In this document: piece after piece, positions 7,863 through 14,290 of the stretch | Numbering within the stretch: the stretch's first letter is position 1 | Layout: each line of letters opens with the position of its first letter | DNA from: Candidatus Gastranaerophilales bacterium | GTDB taxonomy: Bacteria; Cyanobacteriota; Vampirovibrionia; Gastranaerophilales; Gastranaerophilaceae | Assembly: GCA_900769355.1 (NCBI GenBank) | Contig: CAAGGG010000032.1 | Coordinates: forward strand, 1-24,622 | Direction of reading: 5' to 3' | Length of the DNA: 24,622 bases | Position numbers and translations under genes: made by a program | Notes under the pieces: generated by a model | The model's database searches: none | Told to the model about the DNA's origin: nothing | What the model saw: the letters and a program-made list of their open reading frames with translations, nothing else

Positions 7863-9572
7863 CTAGCAACCCTCTTTCTTTTCTCTATTCCCAGAATAGT
7901 AGAAATTAAACAAGTCCACAATGTGTTTTTGTTCTTTGGTAGTATTATCATTAACAATAAACTCGTAAATGTCAAACAAATTATATTTACTTAACAGTTC
8001 TTTGTCCTCGTTTTTAAAACTACTATGATTTTCTGTCAAAAACACCTTAATTATCTTATCTGCAGAAATTCTCAAAAAAGTATCAACAAGTTTTCCGTCA
8101 AAATGTTTGTCTTTGCCGGAAATCAATATATCAATAACATTTTGGATAGGCATTTTATCACGATAGTGACGTTTTGAAGTTATCGCATCAAATACATCAG
8201 CAACCGCAAGAATTCGTCCGCCATAAGGGATATTTTCGCCACTCAGATGTCTATAATAGCCCGAACCGTCGAACTTTTCGTGGTGCGAACAAGCGATTTC
8301 CGTAATCTGTTTAAAATCTTCTGACGTATGAATTTTTTCCAAAATATCATGGGTAATTTTTACATGCTCTTGAATGTGTTTGTACTCCTCGTCAGTTAAT
8401 TTACCCTCTTTTTGAAGTACAGAATCTCGTATCCCGATTTTGCCGATATCGTGTAAAATTGCAGCTTTTTCAACGATTTCTTTAAATTTTTCATCACAAT
8501 CTAATGCGTCAACAATCAGCATAGAATAGAGTTTTACACGGCTTGAATGACCTGCTGTAATCTTGTCACGGGCATCGATTGAGGTAGCAAGAGTATCAAT
8601 AAAACTTTCAAAAAGGACTTTTTGTTCTTTATAAAGCTCCTTTTGCTGTTCAAATAACTGTGCATTTTCAAGCGCAATAGAGGCACTTCCACCGATTGCG
8701 ACAAGCAAATCTTCGTCACCTTTTGTAAATACACCACCCAATTTATTCAAAACCTGAAATGCACCGATAATTTCCTGATTATTATTTTTAATCGGCATAC
8801 ACAAGATTGTTTTTGTGTGATAGCCTGTTTCTTTATCGATATCAGGGTTGAAACGAGGGTCGTTGTAAGCGTTTGGAATATTTAAAGGCTCCCCTGTTTT
8901 TACAACATAACCCGCAAGCCCTTTATCTGCTGGAAAACGAATTTCTTGGCTGTCCATGCCGAGTGCAACCTTACTCCAAAGCTCGTTTTTGTCTTTATCA
9001 TACATAAAAACTGTACATCTGTCGGCTTGAATAGCAATTTTAGTTTCTTCTGCAATAACCCTCAAAAGTATATCAATATCAGTTACAGCTGTGATTGACC
9101 GCCCTATTTTTACAAGCGAAACAAGCGGATCACTCTTTATCGGTAACGAAAAGTCAAGCCCTGCTCTAAGTTGTTTAATTCTCGTCAAAACATATCCGAC
9201 AATTGAAAGTTCGTCACCTGCTGTCATTGAAAGGTTCTTAGCGTTTTCAAAATACATCATTGCCGTATCTTTTGAATTTTCGCCAAAATCAATTGTCCCT
9301 TTGGCATATTCATTTGCTATTTTAGCAGTTGCACTTTTGGCAAAATCAGCCATATATCGAGCTTCATTAAGAGTTTTCAAAACATCAGTGTACGATTTTT
9401 TGTCCACAAGATAGCGGGACATGCCAAGAAAACTCAAACTTACAGATAGCATCTCTGAGTTGTCGGCATATAATTTTCTGGCTTCTTTAAATGTCTCGAC
9501 TGCGCCTTCGTAGTTTTTGTCCTCTAACTCTGACAAGCCTTTTTTTATAATCTCCGTATCACACTTAATCAT
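7863..9572 (-). CDS. GAF / HD-GYP cyclic-di-GMP phosphodiesterase with TPR-like N-terminus
   Basis: A cytosolic sensor-effector of 569 residues. The N-terminus (1-135) is a set of TPR-like helical hairpins. A GAF domain (about 150-305) contains an NKFDE-type signature: N276-K277, F282, D286-E287. The HD-GYP domain (about 325-510) keeps the metal ligands expected for c-di-GMP hydrolysis: H342, H374-D375 in LHDIGK, H403, H430-H431 and D459. The GYP signature reads DGSGYY (435-440), with Y in place of P. About 60 further residues follow without a recognised domain. It is the first gene of the operon with the TPR protein, response regulator and pentapeptide protein. AAAGGG is 7 nt before the ATG. 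The enzyme is probably active; the GAF ligand is unknown. Confidence 0.9.
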   Translation of the reverse strand: MIKCDTEIIKKGLSELEDKNYEGAVETFKEARKLYADNSEMLSVSLSFLGMSRYLVDKKSYTDVLKTLNEARYMADFAKSATAKIANEYAKGTIDFGENSKDTAMMYFENAKNLSMTAGDELSIVGYVLTRIKQLRAGLDFSLPIKSDPLVSLVKIGRSITAVTDIDILLRVIAEETKIAIQADRCTVFMYDKDKNELWSKVALGMDSQEIRFPADKGLAGYVVKTGEPLNIPNAYNDPRFNPDIDKETGYHTKTILCMPIKNNNQEIIGAFQVLNKLGGVFTKGDEDLLVAIGGSASIALENAQLFEQQKELYKEQKVLFESFIDTLATSIDARDKITAGHSSRVKLYSMLIVDALDCDEKFKEIVEKAAILHDIGKIGIRDSVLQKEGKLTDEEYKHIQEHVKITHDILEKIHTSEDFKQITEIACSHHEKFDGSGYYRHLSGENIPYGGRILAVADVFDAITSKRHYRDKMPIQNVIDILISGKDKHFDGKLVDTFLRISADKIIKVFLTENHSSFKNEDKELLSKYNLFDIYEFIVNDNTTKEQKHIVDLFNFYYSGNREKKEGC

Positions 9573-9589
9573 TTTGAACCCTTTAATAT

Positions 9590-9619
9590 ATATTTTACAA
9601 CTGTATGTTTTTATTGTAC
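9590..9619 (-). promoter_or_regulatory. Putative promoter of the HD-GYP operon, with central palindrome
   Basis: On the minus strand TTGTAC (9619-9614), an 18-nt spacer and TAAAAT lie about 19 nt upstream of the HD-GYP start. The -35 box is part of a perfect 10-bp palindrome ATTGTACAAT (9613-9622) in the middle of the divergent spacer. A regulator bound there could act on both directions. Confidence 0.4.
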
Positions 9620-9667
9620 AATATTTTTTATAATATTACAAATATTTTTTGTGGAGCTTATATATAA

Positions 9668-10354
9668 ATGAATAAGATTACGATATTAATACCTGTTTAT
9701 AATGAAGTAAACACACTAAACAAAATTATTGAAAAGGTTGAAGATGCTAACTTCTGCGGACTTGAAAAAGAAATAATCCTAATTGACGATTACTCAACAG
9801 ATGGAACAAAAGATTTATACTCAAAATATCCTTACAAAGTTTTGTATCACAAGTACAATCAGGGTAAAGGAGCCGCTCTTAGAACAGGTTTTAAAGAAGC
9901 AACAGGCGACATTATTGTAATTCAGGACGCTGATTTGGAATATGATCCTGTGGATTACGAACCTCTTGTTCAACTTATTCTTGATGGGAAAGCTGATGTT
10001 TGCTACGGTTCAAGACTTTCGGGTGGAAAACCTTCTCGCTCGTTTATGTTCCACCATTTGCTGGGAAACAAATTTTTATCTCTTTTGACAAATGTTTTGT
10101 ACGGCTCAACTTTAACCGACATGGAAACTTGCTACAAAGCATTTAAAGCTGATTTTATTAAAGGAATTGAAATTAAATCAAACAGGTTTGATTTTGAGCC
10201 GGAAATTACGGCAAAAGTACTGAAACGAGGGGCAAGACTCTATGAACTACCTGTTTCATATTATGGACGAGAGTTCGCAGAGGGCAAAAAAATCACTTGG
10301 CGTGACGGGATTCATGCGATTATCGCCTTGATTAAATTCAGATTTGTAGACTAA
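9668..10354 (+). CDS. GT2 family glycosyltransferase, DPM1-like
   Basis: A 228-residue GT-A fold glycosyltransferase that probably moves a sugar from a nucleotide donor to a lipid phosphate. It begins with ITILIPVYNEVNTL (4-17), followed by LIDDYSTDGT (38-47), GKGAALRTGF (67-76) and the DxD-bearing IQDADLEYDP (85-94), all typical of dolichyl-phosphate mannose synthase and its bacterial relatives. TDMETCYKAF and NRFDFEPEITAKVLKRGARLYELPVSYYGR complete the pattern. There are no C-terminal membrane helices, as in short soluble DPM1-type enzymes. GTGGAG lies about 11 nt before the ATG. Sugar and acceptor cannot be told from sequence. It diverges from the HD-GYP operon and precedes the M48-like gene by 48 nt. 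Confidence 0.9.
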   Translation: MNKITILIPVYNEVNTLNKIIEKVEDANFCGLEKEIILIDDYSTDGTKDLYSKYPYKVLYHKYNQGKGAALRTGFKEATGDIIVIQDADLEYDPVDYEPLVQLILDGKADVCYGSRLSGGKPSRSFMFHHLLGNKFLSLLTNVLYGSTLTDMETCYKAFKADFIKGIEIKSNRFDFEPEITAKVLKRGARLYELPVSYYGREFAEGKKITWRDGIHAIIALIKFRFVD

Positions 10355-10402
10355 AATGTAGTTGGTAGAGATACCACGAAATCATAAGATAGGAGTAAAA
10401 AA

Positions 10403-11239
10403 ATGAAAAAGATTATTTTATCATTATTTTTAGCGGCAACTCTTACAGCACCTTCTCTAGCAGCAACTTGGAGTGCTGTTGACAGAGTTCCAACAATTGG
10501 GAAACAAGTTTTGACAAAAAACAGCTTGCCTACAACTACTAAATTCGTTGTGACAGAAACAGATGTTACAAACAGCACATCAAACACTAACAACGAACTT
10601 TATATCCCTAAAACAGATTTGGGTTATGCAGGCAATGACAATGAAGTAGCGGCCGTTATTGCTCAACAAATCGGTGTTGTAATCAATGCAAACGCTTCTA
10701 AGAAAAAGTTTGTATCTAACGTAACATCTGCTCTTGCAGGAAACTTTACAGATACAAGTCTTGAAAAATCTGCTCTATTAGCAAATGAATTAACTCTTAA
10801 CAACATGTCTGAAAAAGACAAAATGAACGCTGATATTACAGGTGTAGACTTGATGATTCAAGCAGGATACAACCCACTTGCTATGATCGTTGTATTGGGC
10901 AAACAACCGGGAACTTCTCTTGATATCTTGAAAAGTCAACCAAACAATTTCAGACGTACAATGTACATCTATGATTACCTTTCTTACAACTACCCATCAA
11001 AGGTTAAAGCCGGTTACAACTGCAAAGAATACAAAAACTTCTTAGCATATATTCAACCAACAATTACTGAAAGAAATTCTAACAAAGCTAAATTAGCAAA
11101 ATTCCAAAAAGAACAAGCTAAATTAAAAAAAGAAAGAGCTAGACAAATCGCTAAATACAAAGCAACAGGTGGATTAAATGGTTGGGACGCTTCATATACT
11201 ATTTTGAAAAACTTAGCTGATAGCGCAGAAACAAAATAG
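10403..11239 (+). CDS. Exported M48-like protein with all zinc ligands lost (pseudopeptidase)
   Basis: The 278-residue product has a clear Sec signal peptide (likely cut after SLA, 18-20). Residues 64-100 follow the M48 metallopeptidase pattern (LYIPKTDLGYAGNDNEVAAVIA then the active-site helix), but the zinc motif HExxH is QQIGV (88-92). The third-ligand region, normally ExEAD-G, is KMNADITG (140-147), and the downstream T-H-P-like site is SQP (178-180). The fold signature AGYNPLAMIVVL (154-165) is kept. The protein therefore looks like an inactive M48 relative kept for binding or structure. The C-terminal 50 residues are a Lys/Ala-rich probable coiled coil. AGGAG lies 7 nt before the ATG; a TGGTA-GAGA-TACCA hairpin (10363-10376) sits in the 48-nt spacer. 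A strong terminator follows. Fold assignment is by motif reading. Confidence 0.7.
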   Translation: MKKIILSLFLAATLTAPSLAATWSAVDRVPTIGKQVLTKNSLPTTTKFVVTETDVTNSTSNTNNELYIPKTDLGYAGNDNEVAAVIAQQIGVVINANASKKKFVSNVTSALAGNFTDTSLEKSALLANELTLNNMSEKDKMNADITGVDLMIQAGYNPLAMIVVLGKQPGTSLDILKSQPNNFRRTMYIYDYLSYNYPSKVKAGYNCKEYKNFLAYIQPTITERNSNKAKLAKFQKEQAKLKKERARQIAKYKATGGLNGWDASYTILKNLADSAETK

Positions 11240-11265
11240 TTTTTGAAAACGCCATAAAAGTCTTG

Positions 11266-11293
11266 AAAACCTCCTTTAAAAGGAGGTTTTTTT
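11266..11293 (+). terminator. Strong rho-independent terminator after the M48-like gene
   Basis: AAAACCTCCTT pairs with AAGGAGGTTTT (perfect, 3-nt loop), followed by a run of T. This is a textbook intrinsic terminator 27 nt after the stop codon. Confidence 0.9.
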
Positions 11294-11309
11294 AGTGCTA
11301 AAATGTTTT

Positions 11310-11315
11310 TATAAT
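11310..11315 (+). promoter_or_regulatory. Probable -10 box of the zinc-ribbon gene
   Basis: A perfect TATAAT lies 29 nt before the ATG, just after the upstream terminator. No good -35 is visible. The expected leader of about 23 nt carries the AGAGGG ribosome-binding site. Confidence 0.4.
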
Positions 11316-11344
11316 CTGAAAATATAAGCGAAAAGAGGGAAATT

Positions 11345-11884
11345 ATGGCTGATACACAATTTGAGATACTTTGTCCTGCATGTGGAAAACCTATGACAAA
11401 ACTTTTTATTGCCGAAAAGGGGATAAATATTGATGTCTGCGAAAATGGTTGTGGCGGAATGTTTTTTGATGCAAGAGAACTTCAAGAATTTAGCGGTTAT
11501 GATGATGATATTTCTGAACTTAAAAAGATTTTGGAAGGTAAAAATTTTATGCCGGTTGATGAAACCAAAACAAGAATTTGCCCTTCATGTGCACACAATA
11601 TGGTTAAGACGAAGGTTTTCGGAATTGAAATTGACACTTGTTACACTTGCGGCGGATTATTTCTTGATTACGGAGAGTTTGAAAAAGTTCGAGTAAACTT
11701 TAAAAAAACTAAAAAAGTTGAACAAATTCAATTTAACAACCCGGATAGTGACATAGTTTTAAAAGATTTTTATGATTACAAGCAAGCTCAAGAGCTCCAC
11801 CCTGATATGTCAATAAGCGATTTTAAAAGGAACTTGAGGCGTTCCTCTAGACTTCTTTACTCTATTTTCAGATTATTTCATTAG
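11345..11884 (+). CDS. Double zinc-ribbon protein (zf-TFIIB family)
   Basis: The 179-residue protein contains two treble-clef-like zinc ribbons of the zf-TFIIB type. The first has CPAC (10-13) and C32/C36 in VCENGCGGMFFDARELQEF. The second has CPSC (about 79-82) and CYTCGGLFLDYGEFEKV about 20 residues later. The CxxCxGxFxDxxEL pattern after the second cysteine pair is the family signature. The remaining C-terminal part is basic and unassigned. No signal peptide or membrane segment is seen, so it is cytosolic. Members of this family are poorly characterised, and the name does not imply a transcription role. AGAGGG is 7 nt before the ATG. It appears monocistronic. Confidence 0.8.
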   Translation: MADTQFEILCPACGKPMTKLFIAEKGINIDVCENGCGGMFFDARELQEFSGYDDDISELKKILEGKNFMPVDETKTRICPSCAHNMVKTKVFGIEIDTCYTCGGLFLDYGEFEKVRVNFKKTKKVEQIQFNNPDSDIVLKDFYDYKQAQELHPDMSISDFKRNLRRSSRLLYSIFRLFH

Positions 11885-11941
11885 TTTTAATTATAGAAAA
11901 TAACCTACTCCGGCAATTGAAAAAATAAGATATTAACTTTA

Positions 11942-12060
11942 GCATGACCATGCAAACGGGTTAAAGCTCAATAGTTTTTGCGGAAAAATGATTTTACAAA
12001 AATTTACAATTAATTTATCCGCACAGGACTTAATTTTTGCCAACGTAGCAAATTCAACCC
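11942..12060. ncRNA. Possible structured RNA or three-way junction, unassigned
   Basis: In the 271-bp gene-free spacer, GGGTT (11958-11962) can pair with AACCC (12056-12060). This would close a junction with two arms: TGCGGA (11979-11984) with TCCGCA (12018-12023), and TTTGC (12036-12040) with GCAAA (12048-12052). A GCAT/ATGC hairpin (11942-11953) precedes it. I recognise no known riboswitch or sRNA class. The structure lies upstream of the small-gene promoter, so it is not that gene's leader. It could be a 3' UTR structure, a small RNA, or chance. Confidence 0.25.
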
Positions 12061-12080
12061 ACTAGTAAAAGTTTAAGTAA

Positions 12081-12119
12081 TATGTTATAATACATACTGA
12101 GTTATATATGTAATATAAT
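12081..12119 (+). promoter_or_regulatory. Promoter region of the small gene, two -10 boxes
   Basis: Two perfect TATAAT boxes occur at 12086-12091 (extended -10, TG at 12083-12084) and 12114-12119. Neither has a strong -35. Leaders would be about 58 or 30 nt and both would contain the AAGGAG site used by the small gene. Confidence 0.45.
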
Positions 12120-12155
12120 ACGGGGTACTAATGGAAAAATAAAAGGAGTAGGTCT

Positions 12156-12317
12156 ATGACAGTATTAATTTCAAAAATGACAAAAGACAAAACTACAAAA
12201 TCAAAATTTAATGATGAGTTTGAAAACTACTTGAAAAACCAATGTTTAAAAACAACATTCAATGGAATCGAGTTAGAAACCTTTTCATGGTACAAAAAAG
12301 TTCTAGGGTTGATATAG
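12156..12317 (+). CDS. Small protein, 53 residues, function unknown
   Basis: This short frame begins MTVLISKMTKDK and ends WYKKVLGLI before TAG. AAGGAG lies 7 nt before the ATG, two TATAAT boxes lie upstream, and a perfect 14-bp hairpin follows, so all signals of an independent expressed gene are present. The product is basic and Lys/Thr-rich, with no signal peptide and no convincing membrane segment; the middle (FNDEFENYLKNQ) could form an amphipathic helix. I recognise no family. It could be a small regulator, a toxin or antitoxin partner without a visible mate, or a lineage-specific small protein. Confidence 0.6.
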   Translation: MTVLISKMTKDKTTKSKFNDEFENYLKNQCLKTTFNGIELETFSWYKKVLGLI

Positions 12318-12353
12318 AATTATAGGATTAGATAATGTTACAAGATATTTTAT

Positions 12354-12390
12354 CATAAACGCCAACCGTCATCGAAGGTTGGCGTTTATG
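12354..12390. terminator. Perfect 14-bp hairpin after the small gene
   Basis: CATAAACGCCAACC (12354-12367) is perfectly complementary to 12377-12390 around a 9-nt loop. It is likely the terminator of the 53-codon gene, although the T tract after it is weak on both strands. Confidence 0.65.
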
Positions 12391-12432
12391 GTGTTTGAAT
12401 AAAAATAATAATACAACAATCACATTTGTAAG

Positions 12433-12506
12433 TTAGATTCTGAATAACAAGAAAATTTATCCCCTCGCTAATCGCTTGGGAAAATTTTCTATGCTTTCAG
12501 AATGAC
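12433..12506. repeat. Intergenic palindromic repeat, copy A
   Basis: ATTCTGAA (12437-12444) pairs with TTCAGAAT (12496-12503), with inner AGAAAATT/AATTTTCT arms. The loop includes CTCGCTAATCGC. Copy B has the same arms and a near-identical loop motif, CTCGTTACTCGC. A third partial copy in the opposite orientation lies at 24506-24523. Confidence 0.75.
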
Positions 12507-12526
12507 GAGAATAGTTGCTATTCTCG
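12506..12526. repeat. Perfect 9-bp hairpin CGAGAATAG-TTG-CTATTCTCG
   Basis: A perfect inverted repeat with a 3-nt loop starts at the last base of repeat copy A. A run of A follows on the plus strand, so on the minus strand it is preceded, not followed, by T; it is not a good terminator in either direction. Confidence 0.6.
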
Positions 12527-12550
12527 AAAAACCACTACTTCGTAGCTGTC

Positions 12551-12573
12551 ACTCCGGACTCCGATCCGGAGTC
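12551..12573. repeat. GC-rich palindrome around TCCGGA
   Basis: Two mutually exclusive perfect stems share these bases: ACTCCGGA with TCCGGAGT (8 bp, 6-nt loop), and GACTCCG with CGGAGTC (7 bp, 3-nt loop). TGTTTTAATT follows on the plus strand. It stands out by base composition from the AT-rich surroundings. Confidence 0.6.
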
Positions 12574-12588
12574 TGTTTTAATTCTACA

Positions 12589-12657
12589 TTAGATTCTGAA
12601 TAGCAAGAAAAATTAATGCTCGTTACTCGCATTATTTTTCTATGCTTTCAGAATGAC
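12589..12657. repeat. Intergenic palindromic repeat, copy B
   Basis: Same arms as copy A (TTAGATTCTGAAT at the left end, TATGCTTTCAGAATGAC at the right end) with a shorter loop. It lies just after the ispD stop on the minus strand, where T-rich sequence precedes the hairpin, and may help to end or stabilise the ispD transcript. Confidence 0.75.
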
Positions 12658-12687
12658 AAAAAACCGTAATATAATAAATTTAAAACA

Positions 12688-13350
12688 TTAATTAGACTCA
12701 GCCAAGTATATCTTCGCAATATCAATGTCATTTTGAGTTGTAATTTTTATGTTTTTGTAACTTCCGTTCAAAATATAAACCGTTTGTCCGAGAGCTTCCA
12801 GCATGCCTGCGTCGTCCGTAAAACTTTGACCCAAAAGTTTTTCATGCGCTTCTCTTATCAAATCATATCTGAAAGCTTGCGGAGTTTGAGTGTTATATAA
12901 CTTTGATCTGTCGATTGTTTTGACGATTTTGCCGTCCACGACTTCTTTAATCGTATCAATCGTTTTTGTTGCAACAGTCAAAGCGTTTTTAAAAATAACT
13001 TCATCTATCGCAGTGTTAATCAAGTCCGTCGTAATCATTGGTCTTGCAGCATCATGGATTAGGACATAATCACATTCACAAGCCTTTATTCCGTTAAAAA
13101 CAGATTCCTGACGAGATGCTCCGCCTTCAATTATTCGAACTTTTTTACAGTCGTTTAAAATCTTTTTCAAATCGTCGATTATTGCAACGTTTGCACAAAT
13201 TATTATTTCGTCAACGTTTGATTTTTCAAATGCCTCGACAGTATATTTTATAACCTCTTTTTCGCCGATTTTTTCTAATAATTTATTGCTTTTCCCAAAG
13301 CGAGATGAGGTTCCGCCAGCCGGAATTATTGCATTTACTTTAAAATTCAT
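12688..13350 (-). CDS. ispD: 2-C-methyl-D-erythritol 4-phosphate cytidylyltransferase
   Basis: IspD joins CTP to MEP in the non-mevalonate isoprenoid pathway. The 220-residue product is a full-length GT-A-like nucleotidyltransferase. It has the nucleotide-binding AIIPAGGTSSRFG (7-19) with K23, GGASRQESVFNGI (76-88), HDAARP (99-104), the TQTPQAF motif (about 153-159), TDDAG, and KITTQND near the end. No domain is fused to IspF. Its ATG overlaps the thiL stop by 4 nt, with AAGGAG inside the end of thiL, so the two are coupled. It is the last gene of a five-gene operon and is followed by the palindromic repeat. Confidence 0.96.
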   Translation of the reverse strand: MNFKVNAIIPAGGTSSRFGKSNKLLEKIGEKEVIKYTVEAFEKSNVDEIIICANVAIIDDLKKILNDCKKVRIIEGGASRQESVFNGIKACECDYVLIHDAARPMITTDLINTAIDEVIFKNALTVATKTIDTIKEVVDGKIVKTIDRSKLYNTQTPQAFRYDLIREAHEKLLGQSFTDDAGMLEALGQTVYILNGSYKNIKITTQNDIDIAKIYLAESN

Positions 13351-14282
13351 GTCTGCTCCTTAAAATGATTAAACAATTTGCTATCTATATCAGTGTAACT
13401 TTTTCCGTCAATTTCCAAGCCTGTTCCTGACGACTTCACTTCACCAATTATTGTATAATCAGTTATATTTTGCAAGAAATTTTGTGGTACAGCGGCAACA
13501 AGCTGGTAATCTTCACCGCCATACAAGACTAAATCCATTCCGACACGTGCGTCATGAGGAATTTTCTCTGAGTCAATTGATAATGTCACATCACTTGCTT
13601 TTGCAATCTGAATAAGTGCGTCCGCCAGCCCGTCCGATGTGTCCATCATTGCGTAATCAACTTTTATCTGACTTGCGATTTGATGGGAAAAGTATCGTTG
13701 TGCAGTTGGAGTCAGGTGAGCAGAGATAAATTTCTCCCCCTCGCTCCCGTCTGGGAGAAGGTGCCTGTAAGGCGGGTGAGGGGTGCAATCCATACTCAAC
13801 AATAATTTCAGCCCCAAGGCACTATTGCCATGTTCTCCTGAAACTATCACTTTATAACCGACTTTTGCATTTGCTCGAGAAGAAATTTTTCGTCCTTTGT
13901 CGCTTCCGATTGCGGTCACAGAAACATAAATTTTGTCGCTTCCCGTCAAATCACCACCGACAATTTTTGCTCCGTTCAGTGCAGCTTTTGCTCCCTTATA
14001 AAATTCTGCAACAAAACTTTCATCAACATCTTTTGGTAGCGAAAGCGAAACCGTCAAATACAAAGGTTCTGCACCTGATGCACAAATGTCACTGATATTA
14101 ACCATTATAGACTTGTAGCCGAGCTGATACGGTGTGATTAAATCACGCTTAAAATGTACATCTTCAACCAAGCTGTCCTGACTCACAACAATTCCCAAGT
14201 CTTTCAAATAAGCGCAATCATCACCTATATAGGCGGAATTCAGTGTAGATTTTATGATTTTTATAAGTTCTTTTTCGTTCAT
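13347..14282 (-). CDS. thiL: Thiamine-monophosphate kinase with an in-frame palindromic repeat
   Basis: ThiL phosphorylates thiamine monophosphate to thiamine diphosphate. The 311-residue protein has the AIR-synthase-like fold: IGDDCA (19-24), VEDVHF (39-44), NISDICASGAEP (62-73), GGDLT (109-113), the SGEHGNSALGL segment (148-158) and DTSDGLADAL (214-223), the last typical of the metal/ATP site. Residues 167-183, between LGLKLLL and SAHLTPTAQ, are encoded by a GC-rich palindromic element and include HPPYRHLLPDGSEGE. This lies in a variable linker of the family, so activity is probably kept. It starts 8 nt after the GGDEF gene with no strong ribosome-binding site and overlaps ispD by 4 nt. Confidence 0.94.
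   Translation of the reverse strand: MNEKELIKIIKSTLNSAYIGDDCAYLKDLGIVVSQDSLVEDVHFKRDLITPYQLGYKSIMVNISDICASGAEPLYLTVSLSLPKDVDESFVAEFYKGAKAALNGAKIVGGDLTGSDKIYVSVTAIGSDKGRKISSRANAKVGYKVIVSGEHGNSALGLKLLLSMDCTPHPPYRHLLPDGSEGEKFISAHLTPTAQRYFSHQIASQIKVDYAMMDTSDGLADALIQIAKASDVTLSIDSEKIPHDARVGMDLVLYGGEDYQLVAAVPQNFLQNITDYTIIGEVKSSGTGLEIDGKSYTDIDSKLFNHFKEQT
13736..13784. repeat. GC-rich palindromic element inside thiL
   Basis: CCCCTC (13737-13742) pairs with GAGGGG (13778-13783) and encloses two perfect hairpins: CTCCC-GTCT-GGGAG (13744-13757) and GCCT-GTA-AGGC (13763-13773). The result is a cruciform or three-way junction. The composition differs sharply from the rest of thiL. It resembles the dispersed CCCCTCACCC-type palindromes seen in many bacterial genomes and keeps the thiL frame open. 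Confidence 0.75.
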
Positions 14283-14290
14283 TACAAATC

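Larger units (their letters stand above)
12391..12687. other. Repeat-rich spacer between the small gene and ispD
   Basis: The spacer from the small gene to the ispD stop is about 370 bp and carries no gene. After the 14-bp hairpin come an AT-rich linker, two copies of a palindromic repeat (12433-12506 and 12589-12657), and two perfect hairpins between them. Confidence 0.6.

Noticed and set aside
9091..9414. 107-codon plus-strand frame opposite the HD-GYP gene
   Set aside because: Antisense shadow of a well-supported multi-domain gene, with no start signals.
12131..12142. Three-codon upstream frame (M-E-K-stop) before the small gene
   Set aside because: Too short to judge, with no ribosome-binding site of its own; easily a chance occurrence.
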